Positions 40,020 through 48,985 of a stretch of DNA of 64,000 nt are shown here, one piece after another. Below the pieces are notes generated by a model. It searched no databases. It was not told where the DNA came from and saw only the letters and a program-made list of their open reading frames with translations. Position numbers and translations under genes: made by a program. Positions within the stretch are counted from its first letter, which is position 1. Each line of letters starts with the position of its first letter. The stretch is from Kribbella catacumbae DSM 19601 (GTDB lineage: Bacteria > Actinomycetota > Actinomycetes > Propionibacteriales > Kribbellaceae), in NCBI RefSeq assembly GCF_000372465.1, contig NZ_AQUZ01000023.1:62001-126000 (forward strand). Reading direction: 5' to 3'.

Positions 40020-42140
40020 TCAGGGAGTATGTGCCAGGCGGTCTGCCTCAGCCTGCGCGAGGTGCTTGTCCGCGTCAGACTCGCCCTCCGACAGGCCGAT
40101 CCGGTCGTGGAGCCGGCGCAGCGGCATCGGCGCCCACCAGTTCCACTTGCCCATCAGCCCCATCAGGGCCGGCACCAGCAGCGAGCGGACGACGAAGGCG
40201 TCGACCAGGACGCCGACCGCGGTGGCCAGGCCGAGTTGCTGCATGAAGGAGATCGAACTGGTACTGAACGCTCCGATCGCGACCGCCAGCAGGATCGCCG
40301 CCGCGGTGACGACGCTGCCGGTGCGGCTCAGACCGGTCGCCACCGCGTCACGCTCCGAGAGCCCGGCCTCGCGGGACTCCCGGATGCGGCCGAGGAGGAA
40401 CACTCCGTAGTCGGTCGACAGGGCGAACACCACAGCGGCGGCCACCAGGAAGTCGGTCGGTTCGACACCGCCGTTGGGGGTGTAACCGAGCAGGCCGGTC
40501 AGCCGTCCGTCCTGGTAGATGAAGGTCAGTACTCCGAGGGCGACACCGACGGTCAGGGCGTTCATCACCACCGCCTTGACCGGCAGTACCACCGATCCGG
40601 TCATCAGCCACAACACCAGCATGGTGAGCCCGACCAGTAGCGCGATCGCGAGCGGCAGGCCGTCGGCGATGGCCGCCTGCTGGTCGAGGAACTCGGCGGC
40701 GGGTCCGGTGACCAGGGCGTCGACCCCCTGGTCGGTGGCCAGGTCGCGGACGTCGGCGACGGCCTGCTGGGCGACGTCCCCGGCGGCGTCACCCACGACG
40801 ACCAGGTCGATCTGCCAGGTGTTCTGTCCAAGGTCTACGGCCTTGGCAGGGACTTCGACACCTTCCACGGACGAGGCCGCGTCAGCGAAGGCCGCAGCCT
40901 CGGCAGCGTCACCGGTGCTCACCACAGCGGTCACGGGGGTGTTGCCAGAGCCGTCGTACTTCTGCGCCACGGTGTCGCTGACCACGCGGGCGCTGAGATC
41001 GGTGGGCACCACAGTGCCGTCGACCGGGGTCCACTCGGCCCGCAGCGCCGGTACCGCGAGCGCGACCATCACCGCGGCGGTCGCGACGGCGACCAGCCCG
41101 GGGCGGCGCATGACCAGCTGCGAGAGGCGGTACCAGCGGCGCTCGGATCCCGACGTACGCCGGGACCGGCGGGCCAGTTTCGCGCCCCAGAGGCCGAAGA
41201 TCGCCGGGGTGACGACGAGCGAGGCGACGGCGGCGACGACCGCGACGACCGCGCCGGCCAGGCCCATGGATTTGAGGAAGCCCAGGGGAAACACCGTGAG
41301 CGTGATCAGCGCGACCGCGACAGTGGCTGCCGAGAAGGCCACTGTGCGGCCGGCTGTGCGCATGGTGGTGGCAACGGCGCCGAACGTCGGCCCCTGGCGA
41401 TCCAGTTCCTCGCGGTAGCGGCTGACCAGGAACAAGGTGTAGTCGATGGCCAGCCCGAGCCCGAGACCGATCACCAGGTTGAGCGCGAAGACGCTGAGGC
41501 CGTAGACCTGGTTGATCCCAGCCAGCGCCAGGAAGGTGCCCATGACGGTGGTGATGCCAACGACCAGTGGCAGGACCGCGGCGCGACCGCCGAAGATCAG
41601 CAGCGACAGCACGATCAGGATCGGGAAGGCCATCAGTTCGGCGCGGCTGAGGTCCTCGGCGACCCGCTCGCTGAGCTGGACGCCGGCGACGGCCTGGCCG
41701 CCGACGGTGACGGCGGGGTCGTCGGCGAACGCCTCCAGGACGTCGGTCGCGACCTCGTCGCTGCTGGCGCCGGCCCGGAGGGTGCCGGTGACCAGGCTCG
41801 AGGAGCCATCCGTCGCGGACCCACCCCGGTCGACGGCGGCGATGCCGTCGACCGCTTTGAGGGTGTTGGCGGCGGCGTCGATCGCGGGCCCTTCGGACCC
41901 GCCATTGACAAGGAGGACGATGCCGGCCGACGGGCTGCGTCCCGTGGCGGCCTCGACCCGCTCTACGGCGCGGACGGAGTCGGCACTCGAGGCTACGAAG
42001 CCGCCTTCGGTCTCGAGAGCACCGGCGACGGGGCCGCCGAGGACGCCGGCGACGATGACGAAGAAGAAGATCGCCACGAGTGAACGACGTGGGGCTGCGT
42101 GGAGGGCCTTCAGAGCCCGGCTGAGAAGTGAAGTGGTCAT
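40020..42140 (-). CDS. MMPL-family RND exporter
   Basis: 706-residue RND/MMPL transporter with two halves, each with a large outer loop and six membrane segments. Proton-relay-like features are in GLGLGLAIDYTLFLVSRYREE and VFALSTDYGVFLLGRIRE (Asp-Tyr pairs). Family members export lipids, siderophores or drugs. No mycolate genes lie nearby. ATG 42140 is taken because the family N-terminus begins there; upstream frame extension has no conservation I recognise. It heads the MMPL-kinase-regulator set. Confidence 0.9.
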   Translation of the reverse strand: MTTSLLSRALKALHAAPRRSLVAIFFFVIVAGVLGGPVAGALETEGGFVASSADSVRAVERVEAATGRSPSAGIVLLVNGGSEGPAIDAAANTLKAVDGIAAVDRGGSATDGSSSLVTGTLRAGASSDEVATDVLEAFADDPAVTVGGQAVAGVQLSERVAEDLSRAELMAFPILIVLSLLIFGGRAAVLPLVVGITTVMGTFLALAGINQVYGLSVFALNLVIGLGLGLAIDYTLFLVSRYREELDRQGPTFGAVATTMRTAGRTVAFSAATVAVALITLTVFPLGFLKSMGLAGAVVAVVAAVASLVVTPAIFGLWGAKLARRSRRTSGSERRWYRLSQLVMRRPGLVAVATAAVMVALAVPALRAEWTPVDGTVVPTDLSARVVSDTVAQKYDGSGNTPVTAVVSTGDAAEAAAFADAASSVEGVEVPAKAVDLGQNTWQIDLVVVGDAAGDVAQQAVADVRDLATDQGVDALVTGPAAEFLDQQAAIADGLPLAIALLVGLTMLVLWLMTGSVVLPVKAVVMNALTVGVALGVLTFIYQDGRLTGLLGYTPNGGVEPTDFLVAAAVVFALSTDYGVFLLGRIRESREAGLSERDAVATGLSRTGSVVTAAAILLAVAIGAFSTSSISFMQQLGLATAVGVLVDAFVVRSLLVPALMGLMGKWNWWAPMPLRRLHDRIGLSEGESDADKHLAQAEADRLAHTP

Positions 42141-42216
42141 GGCCCAACCCTCGTCGCCGGCAAGGGGTCGGCGCGTCGTGCCGGGGGAGTGGGTCAGGAC
42201 CCCGACGGCGACGCGG

Positions 42217-42248
42217 GTACGCCGGACGGCGTACACCCCCCGGCGTAC
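42217..42248. promoter_or_regulatory. CGGCGTAC half-sites before the MMPL gene
   Basis: GTACGCCG at 42217-42224 and CGGCGTAC at 42227-42234 form an 8-bp palindrome with a 2-nt centre, and a third CGGCGTAC follows at 42241-42248, 14 nt from the second. They lie 77-108 nt upstream of the MMPL ATG, where a NarL-type regulator could bind. Confidence 0.45.
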
Positions 42249-42300
42249 AGGTCAGCCCTGCGGGTGCGGCGGCCGCGAGTAGTTCCTGCCTCGACTGCTG

Positions 42301-43078
42301 TTGCTGCTGAGTCAGCGGCGGATGAGGCCCTGGGCAGAGCTGAGCCGAATCGTCACTGCCCGGTCACCGGTGTTCTTCGACGAAGACGGCATCAGTACCG
42401 CGGTGCTGCCGGTGACCGGCATCGGCGCGGCTCCATCGCTGTGGGTGGTGGCGGAACGCCGGAACGTCGGATTGCTCTGGCGCCGTACCGCGGTGCAAGC
42501 GCTCACCCTCGCCCGCGGCGGCATCCTTGGCTGGTTGGCCCATCGCCAGTCCGATGCGGAGCGTGACGCCCGCCTGCGAAGTACGTTGCTCACTGAGATC
42601 CTGGAGCACGGTGACGCGATTCCGAAGGGCGTCGCGGAGCAGGCGACCATGGCCGGGTGGCAGTTGTCGGGATGGCACACCGGGATCCACTTCCGCTTTC
42701 CGGAGGGCAGCGCGGTACCGGCCTTCGCCGCTGGGACGCTGGCGACCAGGCTGAGCGATGCCGGAGTGCACCTCAACGCGCTGGTCGAGCGGACGGACGG
42801 CTGGGAGCGCCTTCGGCGACTACGCCGCCGAAATCCTTCGGCCGCTGGTCGACGCTGCCGAGAGCGAAGTGCTCGAGACGCTGGAAGCATATTTGGACCG
42901 ATCCTGTTCGACGATGCAAACCGCGCGGGTACTCGGCGTCCACCGGAACACCGTGGCCCACCGGATCGCGCGCGCCGAAACGATTCTTGGTACCTCCTTG
43001 GCGCACAGCGACACTCGTCTCGCACTGCAGTTGGCGCTGCGGGTCGCTCGCACCTCACCGACGGTCCTGAGAGGCTAG
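42301..43078 (+). pseudogene. Broken PucR/CdaR-type regulator
   Basis: The first frame contains GILGWLAHRQSDAERDARLRS, LLTEILEHGDAIP and MAGWQLSGWHTGIHFRF; a second frame, from about 42810, continues FGDYAAEILRPLVDAAESEVLETLEAYLDRSCSTMQTARVLGVHRNTVAHRI, quoted as TARVLGVHRNTVAHRIARAE, the C-terminal HTH of PucR regulators. The N-terminal sensing domain is missing and a deletion with frameshift separates the pieces. The stop at 43076-43078 leads directly to the AraC gene. Confidence 0.75.
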
Positions 43079-43140
43079 TGCCCCGTCAAGACTTCGGCGT
43101 CGGCTTCGAATCAGTAGATTCCGGACCTACCCTGTGCACC

Positions 43141-44160
43141 ATGGCGCCGATGATCCGGGCCGCGAGCTTGCGCGGCTTCGTGCCGCTCGTCCGAGCGCTC
43201 TCCGGCGACCCTGAGGACTATCTGCGGCGATTCGGCATCTCCGCCGCCACGTTGGCTTCCGACGACGGGCTGATTCCCATCACCGAGCACGACCTGATGC
43301 TCGACGCGGCGGCCGAGGAGCTCGGCTGTCCGGATTTGGGCCTGCGACTGGCGGTCTGTCAGGACCTCGCCATCCTCGGCCCACTCGCGCTGGCCATCGA
43401 GTCATCGGCGACGGCGGCCGAGGCCCTTCAGTGCGCGTGCCGTTTCATGTTCGTGCACAGTCCTGCCCTCAGCGTCGGCGTCGAGCCCGACCCGCGGGGG
43501 TGGCGAGGTGTCGTCGCCCTGACCTACGGCAAGGACCTGCGCGAATCCTCCTACTCCCCTCAGGCGACAGAGCTCGGCCTCGGACTCTTCCATCAGTTGG
43601 CCGTGCGCCTCGTCGGTGGCAGCACTGGCCTGCGGTCGGTCGAGATCCCGCACCAGCCGCTCTCGCCCGTGCACCGCTACACCGAGTTTTTCGGCGCCGA
43701 CGTGAAGTTCGGGGCGCCCACGGCGGCCCTGCGGGTCGAGCACCAACTGCTGAACGCACGATTCGCGAGTGCCGACGCCGCGGTCCGGCAGGTCGCCGTG
43801 GAGTACCTCACTCGGCACTATCCCGACCCGGGAGGCCGTGTGTCGGTGCGGGTGCGGTGGGCCCTGGCCGAGAGTTTGGGTGTCGCCGTACCGTCGCTGG
43901 TCCACTGTGCCCGGCTGTTGGCGATGCACCCGCGTACCCTCCAGCGGCGGCTGGCACAGGAGGGAACCACGTACGAGGAAATCCTCGACGAGGTGCGGCG
44001 GGAAGCTGCCCACCGCTATCTCACCACCACCGACCTCCCGCTGGGCCAGATCGCGCTGCTCATCGGGTTCACCGAGCAATCGACCCTCAGCCATGCCGTG
44101 CATAGATGGCACGGGACCAGCCCGCGGGAGCTGCGGGCTAGAGCGCGGCAACATCCCTGA
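43141..44160 (+). CDS. AraC-family regulator with arabinose-binding-like N-domain
   Basis: 339 residues in the OruR/ArgR-like AraC group: N-terminal domain (SLRGFVPLVRALSGDPEDYLRRFGI, quoted as VRALSGDPEDYLRRFGI, EELGCPDLGLRLAV) and a C-terminal AraC DNA-binding domain with two helix-turn-helices (MHPRTLQRRLAQEGTTYEEIL, LPLGQIALLIGFTEQSTLSHA). ATG 43141 begins the family N-terminus. The preceding region (42301-43078) reads in the same frame but is a different, broken gene. It probably controls the MBL/SDR pair that follows 33 nt later. Confidence 0.85.
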   Translation: MAPMIRAASLRGFVPLVRALSGDPEDYLRRFGISAATLASDDGLIPITEHDLMLDAAAEELGCPDLGLRLAVCQDLAILGPLALAIESSATAAEALQCACRFMFVHSPALSVGVEPDPRGWRGVVALTYGKDLRESSYSPQATELGLGLFHQLAVRLVGGSTGLRSVEIPHQPLSPVHRYTEFFGADVKFGAPTAALRVEHQLLNARFASADAAVRQVAVEYLTRHYPDPGGRVSVRVRWALAESLGVAVPSLVHCARLLAMHPRTLQRRLAQEGTTYEEILDEVRREAAHRYLTTTDLPLGQIALLIGFTEQSTLSHAVHRWHGTSPRELRARARQHP

Positions 44161-44193
44161 GGGATTGTCGTCTGGAAACAAGTCTCGGACCTC

Positions 44194-45348
44194 ATGGCGT
44201 CGCAGGCTTGCAGCATGGTTACGCAGCAGTCGGCAAAGCAGGACCTCACTGAGATCGGCGCCCGCCCGATTCCCGAGTTCGACGGCGTCCACGACGTCTG
44301 GCCGCGCGGCGAACGGTTGCAGGCGGTGCGCGCGGCCGCCGCGGCGTACAAGACCCGGTTCAAGAGCCAGGGCCAGGTGCACGCCGTGAAGTCCGTCGAC
44401 ATCGCGGCAGCGCCGTACCCGGTCAAGTATGCGTTCCACGACGCTGTATCGATGCCGAGCCTGCCCCTGATCTCGATGATCAACCGAATGATCATCGTGC
44501 AGTACGACGACTGGAGAGGAAGCCCACGCACGTTGCTCTTCGAGCCTACGGTGCCCGACGGGTCGGCCGAGGCTCCCTTCTATCGCAACCTTCAGAAGCT
44601 GATGGGAAGGGTGCCGGGGGGCAAGCTCATCGAAAAGGTGGTGCTCAAGTACTACAACGAGCCGGCCAACGGACTGGCCCAGGTCGGGCTGTCCGCCGGT
44701 GACATCGACTTCTGCACGTTCGACCACCTCCACGTGCAGGACCCGAGGATGATCCTCGGCTCGACCGAGGTGATCGCGGGCGAGGCCGGGCCTCGCCGAC
44801 CGCTCTTCGGCGACGCCAGGATGTTGGTGCACAGCCGGGAGCTCGCCACGTTGCAGTCGCTGCACCCGATGCAATGGGCGTGGTACGTCGACGGTGGACT
44901 TGACGGCGTCGACCCTGCCAGGTTCGTCACCTTCGACGGCGATATCGAACTCGGTCCGGGCATCGCGCTGCTGTGGACGCCGGGCCACACGGACGGAAAC
45001 CACTCGCTCGCGATCAATACCGCCGACGGCGTCTGGGTCTCCTCGGAGAACGGCGTCGCGCTGGACAACTGGCAGCCTGAGCTCTCGAAGATTCCCGGTG
45101 TCCGGCGCTACCACGAGGACTTCGGCCGGGAGGTCTGCCCCAACGCCAACACCCTCGAGGACTCCCTCGACCAGTACGACTCCATGGTCAAGGAGAAGAC
45201 ACTCGCTGACCCCTGCGTGCGCGACCCGCGTTGGCTGCAGATCCTCCCCTCGAGCGAACTGGCGCCGTGGAAGCGGTTCTGGCCCGTCGTGCCGACCTTC
45301 TTCCACGGTGGCATCGAGTACGGCGAGATCCGGGCTGGGCTGCGATGA
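44194..45348 (+). CDS. MBL-fold metallohydrolase
   Basis: 384-residue metallo-beta-lactamase-fold protein. The zinc motif is FDHLHVQDPR (HxHxxD), and a second is LLWTPGHTDGNHSLAI. A long N-terminal part (AYKTRFKSQGQVHAVKSVDI) precedes the fold. It overlaps the SDR gene by ATGA, so they are coupled. Families of this type include lactone hydrolases and glyoxalase II relatives; the substrate is unknown. ATG 44215 is an alternative start. The AraC regulator upstream likely governs it. Confidence 0.85.
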   Translation: MASQACSMVTQQSAKQDLTEIGARPIPEFDGVHDVWPRGERLQAVRAAAAAYKTRFKSQGQVHAVKSVDIAAAPYPVKYAFHDAVSMPSLPLISMINRMIIVQYDDWRGSPRTLLFEPTVPDGSAEAPFYRNLQKLMGRVPGGKLIEKVVLKYYNEPANGLAQVGLSAGDIDFCTFDHLHVQDPRMILGSTEVIAGEAGPRRPLFGDARMLVHSRELATLQSLHPMQWAWYVDGGLDGVDPARFVTFDGDIELGPGIALLWTPGHTDGNHSLAINTADGVWVSSENGVALDNWQPELSKIPGVRRYHEDFGREVCPNANTLEDSLDQYDSMVKEKTLADPCVRDPRWLQILPSSELAPWKRFWPVVPTFFHGGIEYGEIRAGLR

Positions 45349-46217
45349 ACCCCGTACTCGCCGGCGCCGTCGTCACAGGAGCCGGCCGCGGACTAGGCAA
45401 GCAGATCGCCGAACTGCTCGTCTCCCGGGGCCACACCGTGCTTGTCACCGACATTGACGCAGAAGCGGCCAAGGCAACCGCGGCGGAACTGGGTACGCGT
45501 TCCTTCGCCCGGGTCGTGGACGTGCGTGACCATGCCCAGGTCGAGGCAGCCCGAGACGAGATCGTCGACCGGGCAGGCCGACTCGACACCTGGGTCAACA
45601 ACGCCGGCGTCCTTGCCACCGGCCCGGCGTGGGAGCAGGATCCCGCCGTGCGCAGGCTCATGCTCGAGGTCAATGCCCTCGGTACCATCAACGGCACCGT
45701 GGCAGCGATCGACGCGATGCGCGGCTCCGGCGGGGGCCACATCGTCAACATCGTCTCGCTCGCGGGCCTTACCGCGGTCACCGGCGAGGCCGTCTACTGC
45801 GGTTCCAAGCACGCCGCGATGGGATTCAGCCTGAGCACGATGGCGGACCTGCGGGCCGCGAACATCAAGGACATCAACATCTCCTGCGTCTGCCCCGACG
45901 GCATCTGGACCCCGATGCTGCACGACAAGCTCGACGACCCCGGCTCGGCCATGTCCTTCTCCGGCAAGCTGTTGTACCCCGAGGAGGTAGTCAAGGCGAT
46001 CGGCAAGGTGCTCGACAAGCCGCACCTCGTCGCGCCCGTACCGAGGTGGCGTGGCCTGGCAGCCCGACTCGCCGACGCCGTGCCGGCGCTCGGCCTCGCC
46101 GCCACGCCGCTCGTGGTCGCGCAAGGCCGCCGGGTACAGCAAAAACTGCTGGCCAGCGGCGGGCCCGCACCTAATGGGATGCGACGAGCTCGCCGTCGAT
46201 CTGCACGCTCGGCGTAA
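45345..46217 (+). CDS. Short-chain dehydrogenase/reductase
   Basis: 290-residue SDR. Cofactor motif TGAGRGLGKQ, NNAGV, catalytic Ser in VSLAGLTAV and YCGSKHA (YxxxK). The ATG at 45345 overlaps the MBL stop. Residues 230-265 form a longer helical C-terminus than in classical SDRs. The last ~15 residues are basic and may come from a small frameshift near the stop, because another frame has a natural-looking end (GCDELAVDLHARR). It likely oxidises or reduces a small alcohol/ketone that the MBL protein also handles. Confidence 0.86.
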   Translation: MNPVLAGAVVTGAGRGLGKQIAELLVSRGHTVLVTDIDAEAAKATAAELGTRSFARVVDVRDHAQVEAARDEIVDRAGRLDTWVNNAGVLATGPAWEQDPAVRRLMLEVNALGTINGTVAAIDAMRGSGGGHIVNIVSLAGLTAVTGEAVYCGSKHAAMGFSLSTMADLRAANIKDINISCVCPDGIWTPMLHDKLDDPGSAMSFSGKLLYPEEVVKAIGKVLDKPHLVAPVPRWRGLAARLADAVPALGLAATPLVVAQGRRVQQKLLASGGPAPNGMRRARRRSARSA

Positions 46218-46317
46218 GGTCCGGTCGACGCGCCTGTAGCTCGTGTGCCGCCAGAGCACAGCGGCGTACCGGCCCGGAAACCATGGTGGCCACGAAGTCC
46301 GGTCGAGGCCGCCGTGT

Positions 46318-48240
46318 TCAGCGTTTGCCCTCCACGTTGAGCTCTGCGATCGAGGCCCACCTCTGGCTGCTCAGCTCGGAAAGCGCCACCACCTTGACGA
46401 AGCGGGCCTCCACCTGCGGGAAGGTGGCGCGCTGGGCGGGCCTGGCCGAGGTGAACCGACCGGTGGTAGCTGGTTCGCCCCAACTCTGGCCATCCAGGCT
46501 GGTGTAGATGGCGTAATCGCCGACCAGTCCGTTGCTGCCGGTAGCTCGGCGGAGGTACTGGATCCCGCTGATCGGCTGGGTGCCGCCCAAGTCGACGGTG
46601 ACGTGGTGCGGGTAGCCCGGGTCGGGGTCCGTTGTCGACCACTGGGTGTGCCAGATCGAGGCCGGGTCACCGTCGAGGATGTTGGCTGCGCGGCCGTTCT
46701 CGCCGAGTACCTCCTCGCTGTTGACCTCCGCGATGCTCATTCGGCTCTGGTCGAGCAGGCCGACGGTGACCGTGAATGCCTGCGAGGTGGTTCCTCTGTC
46801 TGTACGCAGGGTCGCGGTGATCGGGTACTCACCCGGCACAGTGCCGGCCGGTACCGAGATGGTCGCGCGCGCCCTTGATGGCTGCCCGGGCATGAGGCGG
46901 TCCGAGGCGGCGTCGCGGACGCTCCAGCCGTCGGGGGTCGAGAGCGTGAGCTCCGGACGGGGGACGGTCAGGCCGGACTGGTTGTCGATGGCAATCGGCA
47001 CGGTCACCTGGCCGCCGGCGTCTACGGCGACGTCATCGATGGTCATGGGAGCGCAGATACCGTCGAGCCAGGCGAGGTTGAAGTTGGCGTACCGGATTCC
47101 GGAACCGGGTTCGTACAGCAACCCGTAGGTGCCGTCGGCAAGGGCGGTGAGGGTCGAGTAGGACATGGAGCCGGGCCGGAAGACCTTGGAAACCGGCCAC
47201 GTCCGGCCGTCGTCGCAGGACAGCCGGATGGTCCCGTTGGCGCGCGCGGTCTGGCTGCCTGCGTTGGAGAAGAGCAGCACCTTGGCCCGGGCCGAGCCCT
47301 TGGGCGCGTCCGGGTAGGCGCGGATGATCGAGGCGTTGTTCGTCGGGTCGGGAAGTTGCCTGTCGATCGTGACAGGCCCGTAGGTCTGACCGCCGTCGGT
47401 CGAGACGGCGACCTTGCGGTACCCGCTGCGCTGCGAGTCCCGGCTGTTGAGCATGACCCGCCCGTCCGAGAGCTCGACGGTCTTGTTCTCGTCCATGCCG
47501 GTGCCGACGGCCTCGCCTGCTCGCCAGGTCTCACCGTGGTCGTCGCTGAACACGCTGACGGCCTGGAACGTACCCGCGGCATTGATGATCGTGTACTGCT
47601 GGATCAGTCGCCCGGCGTGCGGGCCGTAGCGGAGCTGGATACCCTCGCCGGACGCGGCGAACCGGCTGCGCCAGCCCGGATCTGGCGTGATCGCCGCCGT
47701 GATCGTCCGATGGGTCCAGGTGTGGCCGTCATCGGTGGACCTGGCCACGTTGGCATGCAGCACGTTCGGGTCCGCTGGATCGGTGCCCGGCCTGCTGCCC
47801 AGGAAGCCCTGATTCTGTGAGTACACGTGGAAGTTGAAGATCGCGCCGGTCTGCCGGTCGACGAGGTAGCTCGGGTCCGAGTAGCCCTTGATCGGCTGCG
47901 TGGTCTTGCCGGCGGCGACGACGGTCTGGTCGCCCCAGGTTCGCCCGCCATCGGTGCTGCGGCGCTGCAGGATGGAGTTCGGCCCAGGGGCGTCGATCGC
48001 AGTAGGCCGCCCGTCGTAGGAGGCCAGCAGATCTCCGTTCGGCGTGGTTGTCAGCGCGGGGATGCGATAGTTCGGGAAACCGCCCTGGCCGTTGACCGCG
48101 AGGTTCTGCTCGGCATACAGGGGAGCGCCGCCGTCGGGGATGGGCACCCCACCGGTGGCTGACGCGCCGGTTGCCGTGGCGAGGCCGATCGCGACGACGA
48201 CTGGTGGCAGGAGGGCGCGAGCGCGCCGGAATCTTGTCAT
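46318..48240 (-). CDS. nedA: Secreted sialidase (NedA type) with galactose-binding domain
   Basis: 640-residue exo-sialidase closely matching Micromonospora viridifaciens NedA as I recall it. A signal (MTRFRRARALLPPVVVAIGL) precedes the six-bladed propeller with FPNYRIPAL (Arg-Ile-Pro), Asp-boxes STDGGRTW, STDDGHTW, SDDHGETW, STDGGQTY and SCDDGRTW, catalytic Glu/Tyr/Arg regions (TGMDENKTVELSDGR, SMSYSTLTAL), then an Ig-like linker and a C-terminal F5/8C (CBM32) domain (ASIWHTQWS, HVTVDLGGTQPISG). It releases sialic acid outside the cell, and is the last gene of the sialic-acid operon, 58 nt after nanE. Confidence 0.95.
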   Translation of the reverse strand: MTRFRRARALLPPVVVAIGLATATGASATGGVPIPDGGAPLYAEQNLAVNGQGGFPNYRIPALTTTPNGDLLASYDGRPTAIDAPGPNSILQRRSTDGGRTWGDQTVVAAGKTTQPIKGYSDPSYLVDRQTGAIFNFHVYSQNQGFLGSRPGTDPADPNVLHANVARSTDDGHTWTHRTITAAITPDPGWRSRFAASGEGIQLRYGPHAGRLIQQYTIINAAGTFQAVSVFSDDHGETWRAGEAVGTGMDENKTVELSDGRVMLNSRDSQRSGYRKVAVSTDGGQTYGPVTIDRQLPDPTNNASIIRAYPDAPKGSARAKVLLFSNAGSQTARANGTIRLSCDDGRTWPVSKVFRPGSMSYSTLTALADGTYGLLYEPGSGIRYANFNLAWLDGICAPMTIDDVAVDAGGQVTVPIAIDNQSGLTVPRPELTLSTPDGWSVRDAASDRLMPGQPSRARATISVPAGTVPGEYPITATLRTDRGTTSQAFTVTVGLLDQSRMSIAEVNSEEVLGENGRAANILDGDPASIWHTQWSTTDPDPGYPHHVTVDLGGTQPISGIQYLRRATGSNGLVGDYAIYTSLDGQSWGEPATTGRFTSARPAQRATFPQVEARFVKVVALSELSSQRWASIAELNVEGKR

Positions 48241-48298
48241 GCCTGAACCTTTCCTGAGGGCGACCTCGTCGCCGATTGACCCGGGCGGGGATGTCTGG

Positions 48299-48985
48299 CT
48301 ACTGGATGTTGGCAGTGGCAATGGCAGTGGCGAACCAGCCGGTGATGGTCGTGGGGTGGGTGATGGCGGTGCCGACGACAACCGTCCACGCCCCTGCGTT
48401 GATGGCAGCAGCCGCCTGCTGGGGGGTGTGGATGCGCCCCTCGGCGACGACCGGTACGTCGACCGCTGCCGCCAGCTTGGCGACCAGGTCCAGGTCCGGC
48501 CCGCTGCCCTTCGTCGTGTACGCGGTGTAGCCGGCGAGCGTCGTACCGACCAGGTCGGCTCCGCTCGCTGCTGCGGCGATGCCTTCTTCGAGGGTGGCGC
48601 AGTCGGCCATCACCAGTGCGCCGGTGAACTCGTGGATACCCCTGATCACTTCGGCGAGCGACAGTCCGTCCGGCCGTGACCGGGCGGTCCCATCGATGGC
48701 AACGATGTGCGCGCCTGCCTTCGCAACGGCCAGGGCATGCTCGAGCGTGGGGGTGATGAAGACGTCATCGTCGCCGTCCTTCCACAGGCCTATCAGCGGT
48801 AGGTCGACGACGGCGCGGATCGCTGCGATGTCGTCGAGCCCCTGTGCTCGGATGCCGGCGGCGCCTCCGAGCGACGCCGCCTGGGCGACCCGGCACATCG
48901 TGTCGGGATTGCGCATCGGCTCACCAGGGTAGGCCTGGCAGGACACCACGAGCCCTCCGCGAATAGCATCGAGCAACTCGGTCAC
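48299..48985 (-). CDS. nanE: N-acetylmannosamine-6-phosphate 2-epimerase
   Basis: 228-residue TIM-barrel epimerase that converts ManNAc-6-P to GlcNAc-6-P. Hallmarks are VVSCQAYPGEPMRNPD, GIRAQG, PLIGLWKDG (catalytic Lys), HIVAIDGTAR, LVMADCATLEEGIAA and VVAEGRIHTPQQ. The GTG at 48985 overlaps the nanK stop by GTGA and starts the family N-terminus; upstream frame extension has no homology. Later steps (nagA/nagB) are not in the window. Confidence 0.93.
   Translation of the reverse strand: MTELLDAIRGGLVVSCQAYPGEPMRNPDTMCRVAQAASLGGAAGIRAQGLDDIAAIRAVVDLPLIGLWKDGDDDVFITPTLEHALAVAKAGAHIVAIDGTARSRPDGLSLAEVIRGIHEFTGALVMADCATLEEGIAAAASGADLVGTTLAGYTAYTTKGSGPDLDLVAKLAAAVDVPVVAEGRIHTPQQAAAAINAGAWTVVVGTAITHPTTITGWFATAIATANIQ

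Noticed and set aside
43402..45306. 634-codon minus-strand frame
   Set aside because: It lies opposite the AraC and MBL genes, which have clear domains and overlaps; the minus translation has no recognisable fold.
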